From: Fragilariopsis cylindrus CCMP1102
Taxonomy: Eukaryota; Bacillariophyta; Bacillariophyceae; Bacillariales; Bacillariaceae
Reading direction: 5' to 3'
DNA length: 64,000 nucleotides
Assembly: GCA_900095095.1 (NCBI GenBank)
Contig: FMBT01000296.1
Span: 62,001-126,000 of the forward strand
The notes under the pieces: model-generated
The model's database searches: none
Told to the model about the DNA's origin: nothing
Seen by the model: only the letters and a program-made list of their open reading frames with translations
Program-made: the position numbers and the translations under genes
Shown here: positions 1 to 10,689 of the stretch, piece after piece
Numbering within the stretch: position 1 is the stretch's first letter
Layout: every line of letters begins with the position of its first letter

Positions 1-855
1 TCTGCTAAGGAATCATCTCTCCGTGGAGGTCGAGACATGCAAGTAGTAGTCGACGAAGACGCCTGTAGTGTGAATGTAGAATTAACTTGTCCTATACCTG
101 TACCAATTGCAATTGATAATGGTTGTATAGACCCATTTCAGGTAGTGCATATCAGATACAATGGTGGAGATTGTAGTCAGTCAGATAATCTAGAGACTCG
201 TCAAGAATTTAATTGTACGGATAGTATAGGCAATGAAGGCCTTGATCTCACCAATAGTACAGCAGAGGGCTATGAAACTTATATTGTTGTTACTTCTCGG
301 AATAGTAGTGAAGAAATCTACTTTTCAGGCTCCGTGGCTGTTGGAGAAGAATACATATTGAATGCAAATGAACAATACAGTGTACTTAATGGTGAAATGA
401 CTATCACTATATTTGATACAGAAGGGGGAGACATTCTGCAGACAACTGATTTGCTTTTGGATTGTACCAATCCATTATTTCTTTTTGATAAGTTTGGATC
501 CAATCAAGTTACAGCATGGAAAGAAACAAGTGGACGTGAAGTCTCTCCTCCTGAGTTGAACAGAACTGGCACTATTGGGGTAGTTGTCAACAATTTTAAT
601 TCAGATGAACCAATCCGCTTAGTTGAAATGACATTACTTTCCAACATTCAAGATATGCCAATTGAATACACTTCTGAGGTTCAAGGCCAGGTTCTACAAC
701 CGGGATCAGAACTCCTTCTTCCCGGATACGAGTTCAATTACGACCTGACTACAAGAACTCGCTACACATTTTTTACTACAATTATTGCTGAACCATTTGA
801 TGGAGACGAGACTAAGCAATGTAATGGTCATCACTTCATTGAATGTATCTTATAA
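1..855 (+). CDS. Secreted-type protein, C-terminal part (5' end outside window)
   Basis: The frame is open from the first base of the window, so this is the C-terminal 284 residues of a longer protein; an ATG at 37 is internal. The visible part is acidic, rich in Asn-X-Ser/Thr sites and has spaced cysteines. Near the start it carries the motif HIRYNGGDCSQSDN, followed by a stretch with YETYIVVTSRNSSEEIYFSG and then ITIFDTEGG. This arrangement (a YNGGDCSQS start, then VYF-G and IYD-type strands, then LFLFDKFG) resembles repeated beta-rich extracellular domains common in large secreted diatom proteins; I believe this is the DUF7467 type but could not check. There is no membrane segment or GPI tail at the C-terminus. 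A secreted or cell-wall-associated role is inferred only from the domain type. The stop is TAA at 853-855. Confidence 0.65.
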   Translation, partial: SAKESSLRGGRDMQVVVDEDACSVNVELTCPIPVPIAIDNGCIDPFQVVHIRYNGGDCSQSDNLETRQEFNCTDSIGNEGLDLTNSTAEGYETYIVVTSRNSSEEIYFSGSVAVGEEYILNANEQYSVLNGEMTITIFDTEGGDILQTTDLLLDCTNPLFLFDKFGSNQVTAWKETSGREVSPPELNRTGTIGVVVNNFNSDEPIRLVEMTLLSNIQDMPIEYTSEVQGQVLQPGSELLLPGYEFNYDLTTRTRYTFFTTIIAEPFDGDETKQCNGHHFIECIL

Positions 856-1657
856 TGATTCGAACTCGACCGACCAACCTCAATTAAGTATCAATATCTG
901 TAATAGTAACCACCGCATTTGCCATAAAAAAGAAAGAATAGAATTAAATAGATAGATAAAATAAACAATTGTATTACTATTGAATTAATGATTATGAATA
1001 GACTAGTGCACCCCCCTATATTGAATATCTCCTTCTAGCCTAAGTAATTGTAGTACGTAATGCAAACAACAGCATTCCTGGTGATGCGTTAGTTCTCCTC
1101 AAAATGGATCGAAGGACTTTCGCACCGGCGGAATTGCGTCTACAACTAGTTTTAATAGTAAGGAACGCATGCCGATAAGGAGGAAAATGTGGAGTGGAAA
1201 CGAAACGTGGCTGAATGTCGACTTGACGTTGATAAAATCATGCCAAAACGTACATTTATATTTTGCGTATCATCATTTGCTTCCCATTGAACCAATTATT
1301 ACAATGTCGTTCTATACACAATGATAGACTTCGATTAGTGGTAACGGCAATGGCAATGATCGCTATTACGATGGTAACAACAAACAACAACAACAACAAT
1401 AGTAGTAATATCACGATCGGTAAATGTATCCGTATGGACTTTTTGAAGATAGATACATTGTTGAGATACAACCATGCGGTGATGAGGACGTTGACCAAAA
1501 AATGGCAGCATATTTTACATTATGTGATTGAATTTAAAGTAAATAGGATTACGATGACAACTACAGAGCGACAACAAATTTTAAGATAATTGTACTCTCG
1601 TCATCCTTATTCAAGTCAAAAAAAGTTGACTTGATGCACTACGATTGTCCTAATCCC
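856..1657. other. Intergenic, no convincing gene
   Basis: This 0.8-kb AT-rich spacer separates the converging ends of the secreted-protein gene and the ARM-like gene. It has a short AAC run near 1380-1400. A frame over 1263-1589 begins at TTG and its apparent protein is mostly translated repeat, so I do not call it. No tRNA or obvious regulatory structure is seen. Confidence 0.6.
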
Positions 1658-3013
1658 TCAAGGTGCTATGATCTTGTTGATAAGAGTGCGTACTGTATTT
1701 TTTGCCGCTTCGTTGGTATCATTCGATTTCAATAGAGCTCCAAGAACTTCCACCGCACCTGATCTTTCAATAATCTTCTTGTCTGTAACCAAAGAGCACG
1801 CACCATCAAGCATATCCATTACCTCATTCCGAATCCTAGAATTCGATATATATTCTTTTAGAACCACGATCAGCAAAGGCAAAATTATTTCGTAATCGGA
1901 AATCCTAACCAATAGATTTTCCACGCAGCACGAGATGAAGAATAAGGTTAAGCTTCTCAAAAATTCTTCATCTTGCCAAGTCCACGCATCATCCTTTTTG
2001 ACAACCTCCAAACATTTTGAAAGAATATCGTTATCTTGAAAGTTTTTCCTTGTCACATAATCATTCGACACAATATTAAAAAAAGTCTCAAATACAAGCT
2101 CGAGTGTAGATGAAGCTTGAGGATCATCAACAGTTTTGAGTTGGGAGATGATATCGATACCTGTATCGAATAAGGCAGCTGCTTGATCTTTATTGCTTAC
2201 ATCTTTCATCGCAGCCCTGTTGCAGGTGATGTTCTTTAATGCTAACCAAATAGAACACAGGGCGTTTAGCTGTGGAACGTTATCCCCGCTGCTGTATTCT
2301 TCGCTCGCATTAATGAGGGCATTGATCCCATCGCATTCCATTAAAGATGTTGCAATCTTCTTCGCAATATCCTCATTTACGTTGTTTTCTCCTGGATAGG
2401 TAGTATCGACAATGATCAATGCCGCATTATCAATACATTCTATACGGACTGCACCAACGCAATTTCCATCATCCATAGTTCTAATGAGGAAGTTCAATAC
2501 ACTCAAAACCCCACCACATGCATGAAATAACTTCAAGAATTCACCATCTTCAGTGGACGCCCATTTGCGCAGTCTTTCTAAAGTACGCAACTTCTCATCA
2601 TAAGAATATCGATCAGAGACGATATTGCATAACACTTCTGCTAGTTTGAAAGTTGTTGACGGTTGTTCGTCGTCGGCAGCGGCGGAGACAGTGGTAGAGA
2701 CAGTGGTAGCAACAGCAACAACAATAGCAACAGCATCAGCGTTTGCCGATATGGTAGCAGACGCAATTGGTTCTACTGTAGGATCCTGCGAGTCTTCATG
2801 ATTAATGGAAGCAGTACAGTAATGTTTACTATCTTCTTCTTCTTCTTCCGTGTCATCGACGACCCTCGATTCGCTTCCTCTGGTTACGGTAAGTGCCATT
2901 TCTGATTGGTCATCGACGACCCTCGGTTTGCTTTCTCTGGTTACGGTAAGTGCCATTTTTGGCGTGTCGTCGACGACCCTCGGTTTGCTTCCTCTGGTTA
3001 CGGTAAGTGCCAT
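1658..3013 (-). CDS. ARM/HEAT-like helical repeat protein (paralog A)
   Basis: This gene encodes 451 residues from an ATG at 3013; the frame is open for 25 more codons but only from a TTG. Residues 1-57 are three copies of a 19-residue repeat beginning MALTVTR. An acidic, Ala/Val/Thr-rich linker follows. The remaining roughly 320 residues are alpha-helical, with the layout of armadillo-type folds (for example FHACGGVLSVLNFL, NALINASEEY, SGAVEVLGALL). This C-terminal part is about 60% identical by eye to the protein at 61857-63140, including the shared string VTRKNFQDNDILSKCLEVV versus VTKKNFQDNDILSKCLEVV. ARM folds usually bind other proteins; no catalytic motif is seen and the partner is unknown. 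The N-terminus differs completely from the paralog, which has an unrelated low-complexity leader. Similar ARM-like proteins are frequent in diatoms, often annotated only as hypothetical. Confidence 0.75.
   Translation of the reverse strand: MALTVTRGSKPRVVDDTPKMALTVTRESKPRVVDDQSEMALTVTRGSESRVVDDTEEEEEDSKHYCTASINHEDSQDPTVEPIASATISANADAVAIVVAVATTVSTTVSAAADDEQPSTTFKLAEVLCNIVSDRYSYDEKLRTLERLRKWASTEDGEFLKLFHACGGVLSVLNFLIRTMDDGNCVGAVRIECIDNAALIIVDTTYPGENNVNEDIAKKIATSLMECDGINALINASEEYSSGDNVPQLNALCSIWLALKNITCNRAAMKDVSNKDQAAALFDTGIDIISQLKTVDDPQASSTLELVFETFFNIVSNDYVTRKNFQDNDILSKCLEVVKKDDAWTWQDEEFLRSLTLFFISCCVENLLVRISDYEIILPLLIVVLKEYISNSRIRNEVMDMLDGACSLVTDKKIIERSGAVEVLGALLKSNDTNEAAKNTVRTLINKIIAP
2843..3013 (-). 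repeat. 57-bp coding minisatellite, three copies
   Basis: Three tandem in-frame units of 57 bp encode MALTVTR-(G/E)-S-(K/E)-(P/S)-RVVDD plus a variable tail. Each unit begins with the same ATGGCACTTACCGTAACC word (starts at 3013, 2956 and 2899), so each carries its own potential start codon. The copies differ at only a few bases, which indicates recent expansion. Confidence 0.9.
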
Positions 3014-3713
3014 GTTTGTTACCTTTTTCTTGTCTTGTACGGTTCTGATTCTCGTTTTGTATTGTTGTTTGAGTTTTTTTAATGCCAAATACTGATTTAT
3101 ATGAAACGATTTGAGATGAACTTTTTCTGGTGGTGAACTTTTACCGTATTACTACTAGCTAGCTATTTAGCTAGCTACGGGGCGAGAGCTACCTGGTAGT
3201 AAGCTTTCGTGACATCTCCCTTTTTACAGGGTACCAGTACACACGGTAGCAAAGCAAAGAAAAAATCGTCCCATATACTAAAAGCATGGGACAACAGAAA
3301 ACCTCAAATCGCATGTACGTGCATTATCACAACACGTTAGGAGAGCAAATCTCGTGGATTGACTCACGGATGATCGAAAAAATGCAATCTTGTAACCCGA
3401 TGTTAACGAGGGGGGAAAAATTACGTGTTGAAATGAAGCGCATGTTCCATATTTACATTAAAAAATAATGTAAATACTGCATGGGCATGATGTTAGTCGC
3501 GTTACGCTACGTCGATGGAACATCTCCCAGGCCATCGCGTATGAAGAAGGATACTTTATTTCCACCCACATAGTAGCATCAATACTCTTTTGCTGTAATG
3601 GGTCGTCCTACATTAACTGTTAGATAGCTCATTACTTACGTCTCACTTTCAAGTTTGCAAACAAATATAATAGTCAACAGAACATTACTTCTTGACGAGC
3701 TATAACCAAGACC
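3014..3713. other. Divergent intergenic region with one small ORF
   Basis: The spacer separates the ARM-like gene (minus) and the secreted Cys-rich gene (plus), so both promoters should lie here. It contains a perfect 10-bp inverted repeat of TAGCTAGCTA at 3156-3177 with a 2-nt loop. A 60-codon frame from an ATG at 3286 to 3468 encodes a basic peptide with no recognisable domain; it could be a small gene or a fragment and I do not call it separately. Confidence 0.5.
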
Positions 3714-5069
3714 ATGATCCGTTATCTTAACAATAACTCCTTGATCGTAGTATTGATGCTGATATTGTTCTCTGCTACTGGTGCTGCTGCTGCTGCTACT
3801 ACTGCTACTGCTACTACTGCGGTCATCGACAAGGCTCCTCCCTCATTGTCGGTCCAGCGCCAGCTGGTCTGGGATGGACCAGGTGTTGTAACGCCCTGCG
3901 ATGCTGCCACCCTAGCCCCCTGCCAGCTGGTCTGGGATGGACCAGGTGTTGTAACGCCCTGCGGTGCTGCCACCCTAGCCCGACTTGAATTGTTATTCAA
4001 CCTTGGTCTTTCCGAGACTGAAAAGAGGCCCATTTTTTCTTGCACGAAGAAGATAATCCAATGGGATCCCGATTCCATTCTGAACGTGGAGATGCTCGAA
4101 GTAATTTCTTCGAATCCCGTCGGATTCTACTACCCAATCTACGACGGAAATAAATTCTGTCAATCGGGCGATTTTTGCCGTACTTATACTGATGGTTTTT
4201 TGGACATATTGTATGATGAATACACGTACGATTGCAGCAATATCTACTGCGGTCCGAACGCGATTCGGGATTGTGCAGGCAATTCAATGACGGTGCCATG
4301 TACAGACAGCCTCGTCAGTTTGCCCGAAATTCCTTCCAACGAGCTTGTCAATTGCCTAAAGGATCGGCAACTCTCTTTTGCGTTTTTTGCCAACCAGATT
4401 GACGTGGTTTGTGACGAGTGCACAGCCAACGAAAAGGGAGGGTTTACATATTCGTGTGTTGTGCCCTGCTACAATTGCTATAAGGATGGCAGCAGCAATT
4501 CTAATTGTCTGACCGACATCTCGTTCACCAAAACGTTTATGCCGCAGAGGGAGACTACAGACTATTGCGAAACCGTAGGCAGTGCGGGAAAGTACTGTTT
4601 TTCGGCATTTTTTGTTCAAAAGTTACAGCATCCACTACTCGGTACATTCAAATATTTTTCTTCCGAATGTACGGCCGAGTGGAACGGCGCATCTTGCACC
4701 TGCAGCATCTGTGGAGTTGGTGTATGGGGTCCTCTGGTCATCGTGGATTGTTCCACCTACGACTTTCCTCTTGCCTTTGATCAGTGTTCGTCGACGTCGT
4801 CGGGAGTATATGAGGGCCGATATAATCCGGAACTGCAGTTGGGCTTGGATTCCTGTCCAAGCAGTGCCTCAACAAACGGCAATGATGGCAGCGCAGCAAA
4901 CCCTAGTGCGACGAATGCCAATGATGGTAGCGCAGCAAACCTTGGAACAGGGCCAAATAGTGGCACAGCGAATGCGGATCCCAGTGCAGCGAACACCGAT
5001 CGTGGAAAAGAGGCGTGTGCGGTCCTTGTGTATGTATGTGTAGGAGCCACTTTCTTTTTGTTCACTTGA
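3714..5069 (+). CDS. Secreted Cys-rich protein, probable GPI anchor
   Basis: The gene encodes 451 residues in one exon from ATG 3714 (context accATGa). Residues 8-25 form a hydrophobic signal peptide ending in an Ala-rich stretch. Next comes a 21-residue unit starting QLVWDGPGVVTPC that is present twice in tandem. The central region (about 100-390) holds some 30 cysteines with several CxxC pairs (VVCDECTANE, CYNCYKDG, CTCSICGVG), consistent with a disulfide-rich extracellular domain. Residues about 395-430 are a low-complexity Asn/Ala/Gly/Ser linker with repeats of NDGSAAN. The last 15 residues are hydrophobic (AVLVYVCVGATFFLFT) with no charged tail, as in a GPI-attachment signal. I recognise no family. 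A cell-surface or frustule-associated location is inferred from the signal peptide and C-terminus. Confidence 0.75.
   Translation: MIRYLNNNSLIVVLMLILFSATGAAAAATTATATTAVIDKAPPSLSVQRQLVWDGPGVVTPCDAATLAPCQLVWDGPGVVTPCGAATLARLELLFNLGLSETEKRPIFSCTKKIIQWDPDSILNVEMLEVISSNPVGFYYPIYDGNKFCQSGDFCRTYTDGFLDILYDEYTYDCSNIYCGPNAIRDCAGNSMTVPCTDSLVSLPEIPSNELVNCLKDRQLSFAFFANQIDVVCDECTANEKGGFTYSCVVPCYNCYKDGSSNSNCLTDISFTKTFMPQRETTDYCETVGSAGKYCFSAFFVQKLQHPLLGTFKYFSSECTAEWNGASCTCSICGVGVWGPLVIVDCSTYDFPLAFDQCSSTSSGVYEGRYNPELQLGLDSCPSSASTNGNDGSAANPSATNANDGSAANLGTGPNSGTANADPSAANTDRGKEACAVLVYVCVGATFFLFT
3861..3986 (+). repeat. 63-bp in-frame tandem duplication
   Basis: Two adjacent 63-bp units (starts 3861 and 3924) encode the QLVWDGPGVVTPC block twice. 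I see one mismatch over about the first 58 bp, so the duplication is recent and preserves the reading frame. Confidence 0.9.
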
Positions 5070-6359
5070 GAGAGAACAAAACAATCCAAATGGCGCACCA
5101 AGTCACCCAAAGCATTCACGAAATAATAATAATAATACTAATACTAATACTAATATTGTGTTGGTTATAGTAGTAGTAGTAGTAGTAGTAGTAGTACGTA
5201 ACAAGAAACATATATATATATATATATATATATTACTGCAGCTCAATGTAGACAGAAAAAAATCAATGGTACAAAACGAATGAATCTATTGAATATTATA
5301 TACTACTGTAGTTTTCGTGAACATTGATAATAAGGATGAATACATATATTTATTTTAAAAAAAACTTTTCCACCAACTTTTTAAAAGTAGTATATTATGA
5401 TCAAGTATAGTCTTCTTGTATAGGAAAAAAATAATTGAGTTTGGAAAAATTAGTTCCACTTGTCTATAATAAAAGCATACCGTAAGACAACAAAAAACAT
5501 CAGATCGCTTTCCTTGTTGTGTCTTGCGCTCGCTCCTCATACTCTCGAAAACAAGATTGGAGTTAAGTTGTCCGTGAATGAAGTATTTCCTTAATCGAAT
5601 CTATCGGATTTATGGTCTGCGGGACTCTCTTGCCACACCAATTACATTGAACACATACACTAACAAACAACGCAAACTACTGTGAATAAAATTAATCAAT
5701 TAATCAAACATCTCGGCCGTAGATTGAAGTGGAAATGGCTATTTTGAATGACCATAGTAGAGTGTACTAGAAAATGATATCATTGTTCTTCTTACCTCGA
5801 CGATCCTCATCGTTGTCATCATCGTCGTTGTCGTCGAAGGTCAACAATAATAATAAAAACGACGCAAACAACAACAACAACAATGATGAAGATCGTCAAC
5901 AACAACAACAGAAACAGCAATTGTTAATCCCGACTCTGCCATTGGTTTCGGTAAAAATAATAACACAGCCATCGTCGCAGCAGCATAACGACAATGATAC
6001 TGATCCAAAGCAACAAGCAGCGAGATCATTGATTAGGAATCCTTATGCATCTCAACAGCAGCAACAACAGCACAAACGACAACGACGGTGATGATGATGG
6101 TTCCAGGAACACTGCATGAGTGTATGTTATTCTCCTCATTAAAAAACCCCATTACACTCCCAGTGGAAGACGAGGTCGATCATGTGTAAACTTCGGTGAA
6201 AGAATATACCAGAAGCCTAATATTTCAAATCAATCAAATGATGCTATCAAAGTAACAGGAGAGAAGATCTCTCCTTATATATCATTGCTCCCAAGCTCTA
6301 ACTAGACTAGGTTTGACGATAGTGATTGGGTAGCGATATATGTCCCTCTCTCTATCTCT
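5070..6359. other. Intergenic with microsatellites
   Basis: This AT-rich spacer contains a (TAG)n run at about 5167-5195 and a (TA)n run at about 5210-5233. Apart from the weak ORF listed at 5774-6091, nothing in it reads as coding. Confidence 0.6.
5774..6091 (+). CDS. Doubtful low-complexity ORF, 105 aa
   Basis: An ATG at 5774 (context aaaATGa) opens 105 codons rich in Ser, Asn and Gln ending in a basic HKRQRR tail. The bias towards AAC, CAA and TCG codons resembles that of the genuine low-complexity genes in this window. However, the frame could simply be a translated trinucleotide repeat. No domain, intron or paralog supports it. It could also be the 5' exon of a gene continuing into the decayed region that follows. 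Confidence 0.2.
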   Translation: MISLFFLPRRSSSLSSSSLSSKVNNNNKNDANNNNNNDEDRQQQQQKQQLLIPTLPLVSVKIITQPSSQQHNDNDTDPKQQAARSLIRNPYASQQQQQQHKRQRR

Positions 6360-9290
6360 CCAATGATTGATTACATTATCCGAGTGTCCGTTTAGTGATT
6401 TGATTCGACTTTATACAAGTGGAACATCAATTGTTTCGCTACATGTTGTTCCTATGGTACAATTCTTGGACCACGTGCCGCTCCTCTTTCTGTTCCTATT
6501 GCTGATTCGACTGGTGCACCGAGTCCTGTTCCTATATCAGAACCAAGTTTGTTGACTTAGTTCCATTCCAAACCGTGAACCGAGTGCTGCTCCTTCTCTT
6601 GAACCGAAGAGTGCACCGAGTCCTGTTCCTATCTCAGAACCTAGTTCGTTGACTTAGTTCCATTCCAAGTCTTCTACCAAGTCCATCCCCGATCTCTGAA
6701 CCAAGTTATGTCCCTCGTGGTGATTCAGATGGCGCATCAACTTCTGTTCATATCACAGAACCGAGTTCTTCGCCCTATTCCATTGTGCGTACTGAAGCAA
6801 GTCCATCACCGTGTGCTGTTCTTAGTGATCATCCGTATGGTGCACGTTAGTTCCTAGTTCAAAACCTTGTGTTTTGCCCAGTATCATTCCCAGTTTTGGA
6901 CCGAGTGCTGAACTAGCACAGGACTGCCCTCATTGCACCAATAGGATCCAAGTTTCTAGCCAGATCTAGTGCCGAATGCTGAAGGTAGCTCTGATCCTAG
7001 TTCTGAAACGAATGTTATTTCAAATCTTGTTCCTATTTCAGAACCGAACGAAGCCTGTCACTGTTGAATAATTTCTGTTCTAATTAAGAGATCCTAGTTC
7101 TTTGCCAACTACCATTCCAAATCTTGAACCATGTCATCCATCGAGCACTGAACCGAGTTCTATTATAATCCGAGTGCTTCCCCGAGCTCTATTCCTAGAT
7201 GAGTTGTAACCTTGAAACAAGTCTTCCGCCGAGTACTGACCCGAGTTCGGTTCCTAGTGATGATCCCAATGGTACACTAAATTATGTTCCAATCTTAGGA
7301 ACGAGTCCTTTGCCGTGTTTCACTCCAAGTCTTTCGCCGAGTGCTGATCCTAAATCTGTTCTTTGTGATGGTCCGAGAGGATCATCAGTTTTCGTTCCTA
7401 GCTCGAAACCAAGCTCATCACACAGTTCTATTTCGCCGAGTACTGAACCTGGCTCTATTGCCAGTCGAACTCCTAGTACAACATGAACCATTCTGTTTCC
7501 TAGCTCTAATTCGCGTGATGATCCGATGGGCGCAAGTCTCGACCCGAGTGCTAATTTTTCTCTTGTTCCTAGTTTATTATCCGAATGGTGTACCAGGTTA
7601 TTGGTTCCAGTATCCGAACCGAGTTTATTCTGTCCTGTTTCATTACAAGTCTAAAGCCAAGCCTATCATCATGTGCTCAACCGACTTATGTCCTTGATGA
7701 TGATCCAATTGACGAACACAGTTATATTCCTAGTTCGAACCGAAAGTGCACTGCTCAGATTAAAAGCAAGTCTTGAACCGTGTTCTGTTCCAAATGATGA
7801 TCCGAGTGCTTCTCCTAGCTCTATTTTTATTCCAAAGCAAAGATGAACAGAATGGCGCACCGAGTTCTGTTCCTATCCCAAAGCCAAGTTGTGATTCATT
7901 GCACGGCTTTTGCCTAGTCAATACCGAGCGTTGAACTGAGTTCTGATCCGAATGGTGCACCAAAAGTCATATTCCTATCATAGGACAGAGTATTTTTTCG
8001 TACTTTATTGCTCTGGATCGAGTTCTGGTCCTATGTGCTCCTAAAACAGAACCGAGTTATTTGCCCTGTTCCAGAAGCAAGCCTAATCATGATGTAAGCC
8101 CTGACCCATTCCTAGCACAGGACTGCCCTCATTGCACCAAAGGGATCCAAGTTTCTGGCCAGGTCTTTTGCCAAATGCTGAATCCGGCTCTAATCCTAGT
8201 GATGATCCGAGTGAAGCAGCAAGTTCCGTTCCTAGCGCAGAATCGAGTTCTTTACCAAGTTTCAATTCAAAGTTTTGAACGAAGTCACCATGCCCACCCT
8301 GTGCTCAACCTAATTCTGTTCTTAGTATTGATCGGAGTGGCGGATCTAGTTATATCCCTATCACAGAACACACCCCCCAAATCTCAAGCCAAGTCTTTCG
8401 CCGAGTACTGCATTTAGTTCTGTTCCTAATACCAAGTGTTATCCCTCAATTTGAACCGAGTTCGGTTCGCAATGCAACGATTAGACTTCTTAGTGGTAGT
8501 CCTAGTTCTGAACCGAGTGCTGACTATTGCCCAAATTGGAGCCAAGTCTCGAACCAAGCTTACCACTATTTACTATTGCCCAAATTGGAGCCAAGTCTCG
8601 AACCAAGCTTACCACTATTTGCTGAATTATGTCATGTTCCTGGTGATATTCTGAGTTGCACAGTTCCCATCCGAATCTTGAATTGAGTCCATCATCGCTG
8701 AACTAGGTTTTGTTCGCATGGATGATCCAAATGGCGCACCAAGTTATATCACCTACTCAGAACCGAGTTTTAGTCCTAGTCATATTCCAAGTTTTGTTCT
8801 GCCAAGTCCATCCCTGGGAATTGAACACAGTTCCGTTTCTCGTGGCAATCTACCAAATCCAGGTTCTGTTTCAAGTGATAATCCGACTGGTGCACCAAGT
8901 TCAGTCCTAGTCAAAACTGTTCCAGGGCTTTTGCTCAGTCCATCGTCGAGAGCTTAACCTACTTCCATTCCTAGCGATGATCCGAGTGCTTCCCCTAGCT
9001 TTATTCCTAGATCAGAACCGAATTCTTTGCTCTATTTCAGTGCAAATCTTGAACCATTCATATCACTATTTGCTGAACCGAGTTCTGTTCTTGGTGATGC
9101 ACCCAGTTTCGTTCGTAGCTCGTTCCGTTTCCGAAGTCCATCACCGAGCGCCGAGCCGAGTGAGTCCGTAAGTCCCCTAGCTCTGTTCCTAGATCAGAAC
9201 CGAACCCTGTGCCCTGTTCATTCCATATCTTTTAAAGAGTCAATCACCGAGTGTTGAAACGAGTTCTGATCTTGGTGAGTGGCGCACCAA
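6360..9290 (+). pseudogene. Decayed PSS-repeat (Pro/Ser-rich) protein gene
   Basis: This 2.9-kb stretch is built from short units such as GAACCGAGTTCTGTTCCTAG and GATGATCCGAGTGGTGCACC. In one frame these read EPSSVPS and DDPSGAPS, the repeats found in many secreted diatom proteins. The reading frame is broken repeatedly: the longest open piece is only 95 codons (7199-7486, with PSTDPSSVPSDDPNG), and PSS-like pieces appear in all three plus-strand frames. Internal duplications include a segment near 6915-7000 repeated near 8111-8200, a 97-bp spacing of GTTGACTTAGTTCCATTCC (6551 and 6648), and a 49-bp tandem copy at 8523-8620 that shifts the frame. I see no flanking catalytic or adhesion domain. 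It is probably a dead gene, or a repeat tract cut off from its gene. Confidence 0.65.
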
Positions 9291-10689
9291 TTGATTTTAA
9301 TATAGTATAATTTAATGTAATATTAACCAGTGGAAAATAGTAATACAAATAATAGCTGCTACTGCTTATTATTCTGGAATGATTGATTTGATTTGATTCG
9401 ATTCGATTCCGAAGAAGTATTATGAAGCGTTACTGTTTGTATAGCTGTTTACTGGTTTATCTGTCTAAGCTCTTTAGCTATTTGTGGTGTAACAGTTCGT
9501 GTTCGTGGTTTGATTGTCTTTTCTTTGGATTTTACTACCGTGCGTACTAACTATCTGACAAATGCTACTTCTCTTATTATTAAATGACTTTTAAGGTCTT
9601 GTTATGTTATGTTATGTTATGTCATTAGATTTAGATTTAGATTTAGATCTGACAGTATATTATATCATATACGCTACCGTCCGCCCCCCTTTTTACCTAT
9701 TTCCAAGAAAGAAATGGCTTCTAATAATAAAAGCACTAGTTACACTTCTTCGTACATATCCCGCTACAGTATAGTATATACTACTATACAGTACCGCTTT
9801 GCTTACTTTTTAGAAGGAAATCCTATATTCATGCAACCAACACCAGCCATGATGTACTGTATGTATGCAATGCAACGCAATGCAATGCACACTTATACAA
9901 AACTGAATATTTTTTTCTCGTCGTTCAACTGATGTACGCCATGTGAATCGAAAGGAATGAAGGAATCGAATCACAATCCAAGTCTAAACATTATAAAAAC
10001 TACTAAAAAAATAGAAAAAAAACTTCAGTCGTGGTTTTTGTTTTTCTATTTTTCTGTTTTTGATTTTTCGTTTATAGGTTTTCACCCCTAAAAATATGGA
10101 ATATGATTGAATTCATCCACGTTTAGTCGCTTTAGTCGATTTCTCTTTTTTGAAAGCATGTCATGTAAAACAAATTCAGGCACATCGCCGCAAAATAAGG
10201 CAACATTCTGCATCACACATACTGTATCATCCCACAACCGCAGCCATGCCATGTTGTCACATCATGTAATGTACCGTATGTGTGCATAATAATAAACATT
10301 ATCTGAAAGCACAAGAAAGTAGACCAAAACAAAACCCGAACAACACCTCATCTCGAATTAAATCGAATCAAATCAAATCAAATCAAATCAAATCGATCAG
10401 GTACTGTACTGTATTAAACGGAACTCATTTTAACAAGCAAAAAGTCTCACACAACAACAAAACTTGCAGTCGAAACAAACAATCCACGAATCAATCAAGC
10501 AATCGACCAACTGATCGACAGTGTCAGTGACATATACCCGCGGACAGAGTGAGTCTGAACGACGACGGTGAAAACTAATTAAACGGACGGTGAGATACAA
10601 TACAAAATAAAATAAAACAAACAACGAATCAAATCGAATCGAATCGAATCGATATTATATTTTATTACATAAGCTAAGAATAACATAAC
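9291..10689. other. Intergenic, repeat-rich, upstream of LAMTOR4-like gene A
   Basis: No believable gene. It holds pentamer and hexamer runs such as (TTATG)n near 9602-9620, (TTTAGA)n near 9628-9646 and (AATCA)n near 10366-10392. The last 100 bp before the ATG at 10690 (AAAATAAAATAAAACAAACA, then repeated AATCG) match the region upstream of the paralog at 22203, so they probably belong to its promoter or 5' UTR. Confidence 0.5.

Noticed and set aside
1263-1589. 108-codon frame with poly-Asn
   Set aside because: It starts at TTG, is mostly a translated AAC repeat and has no support.
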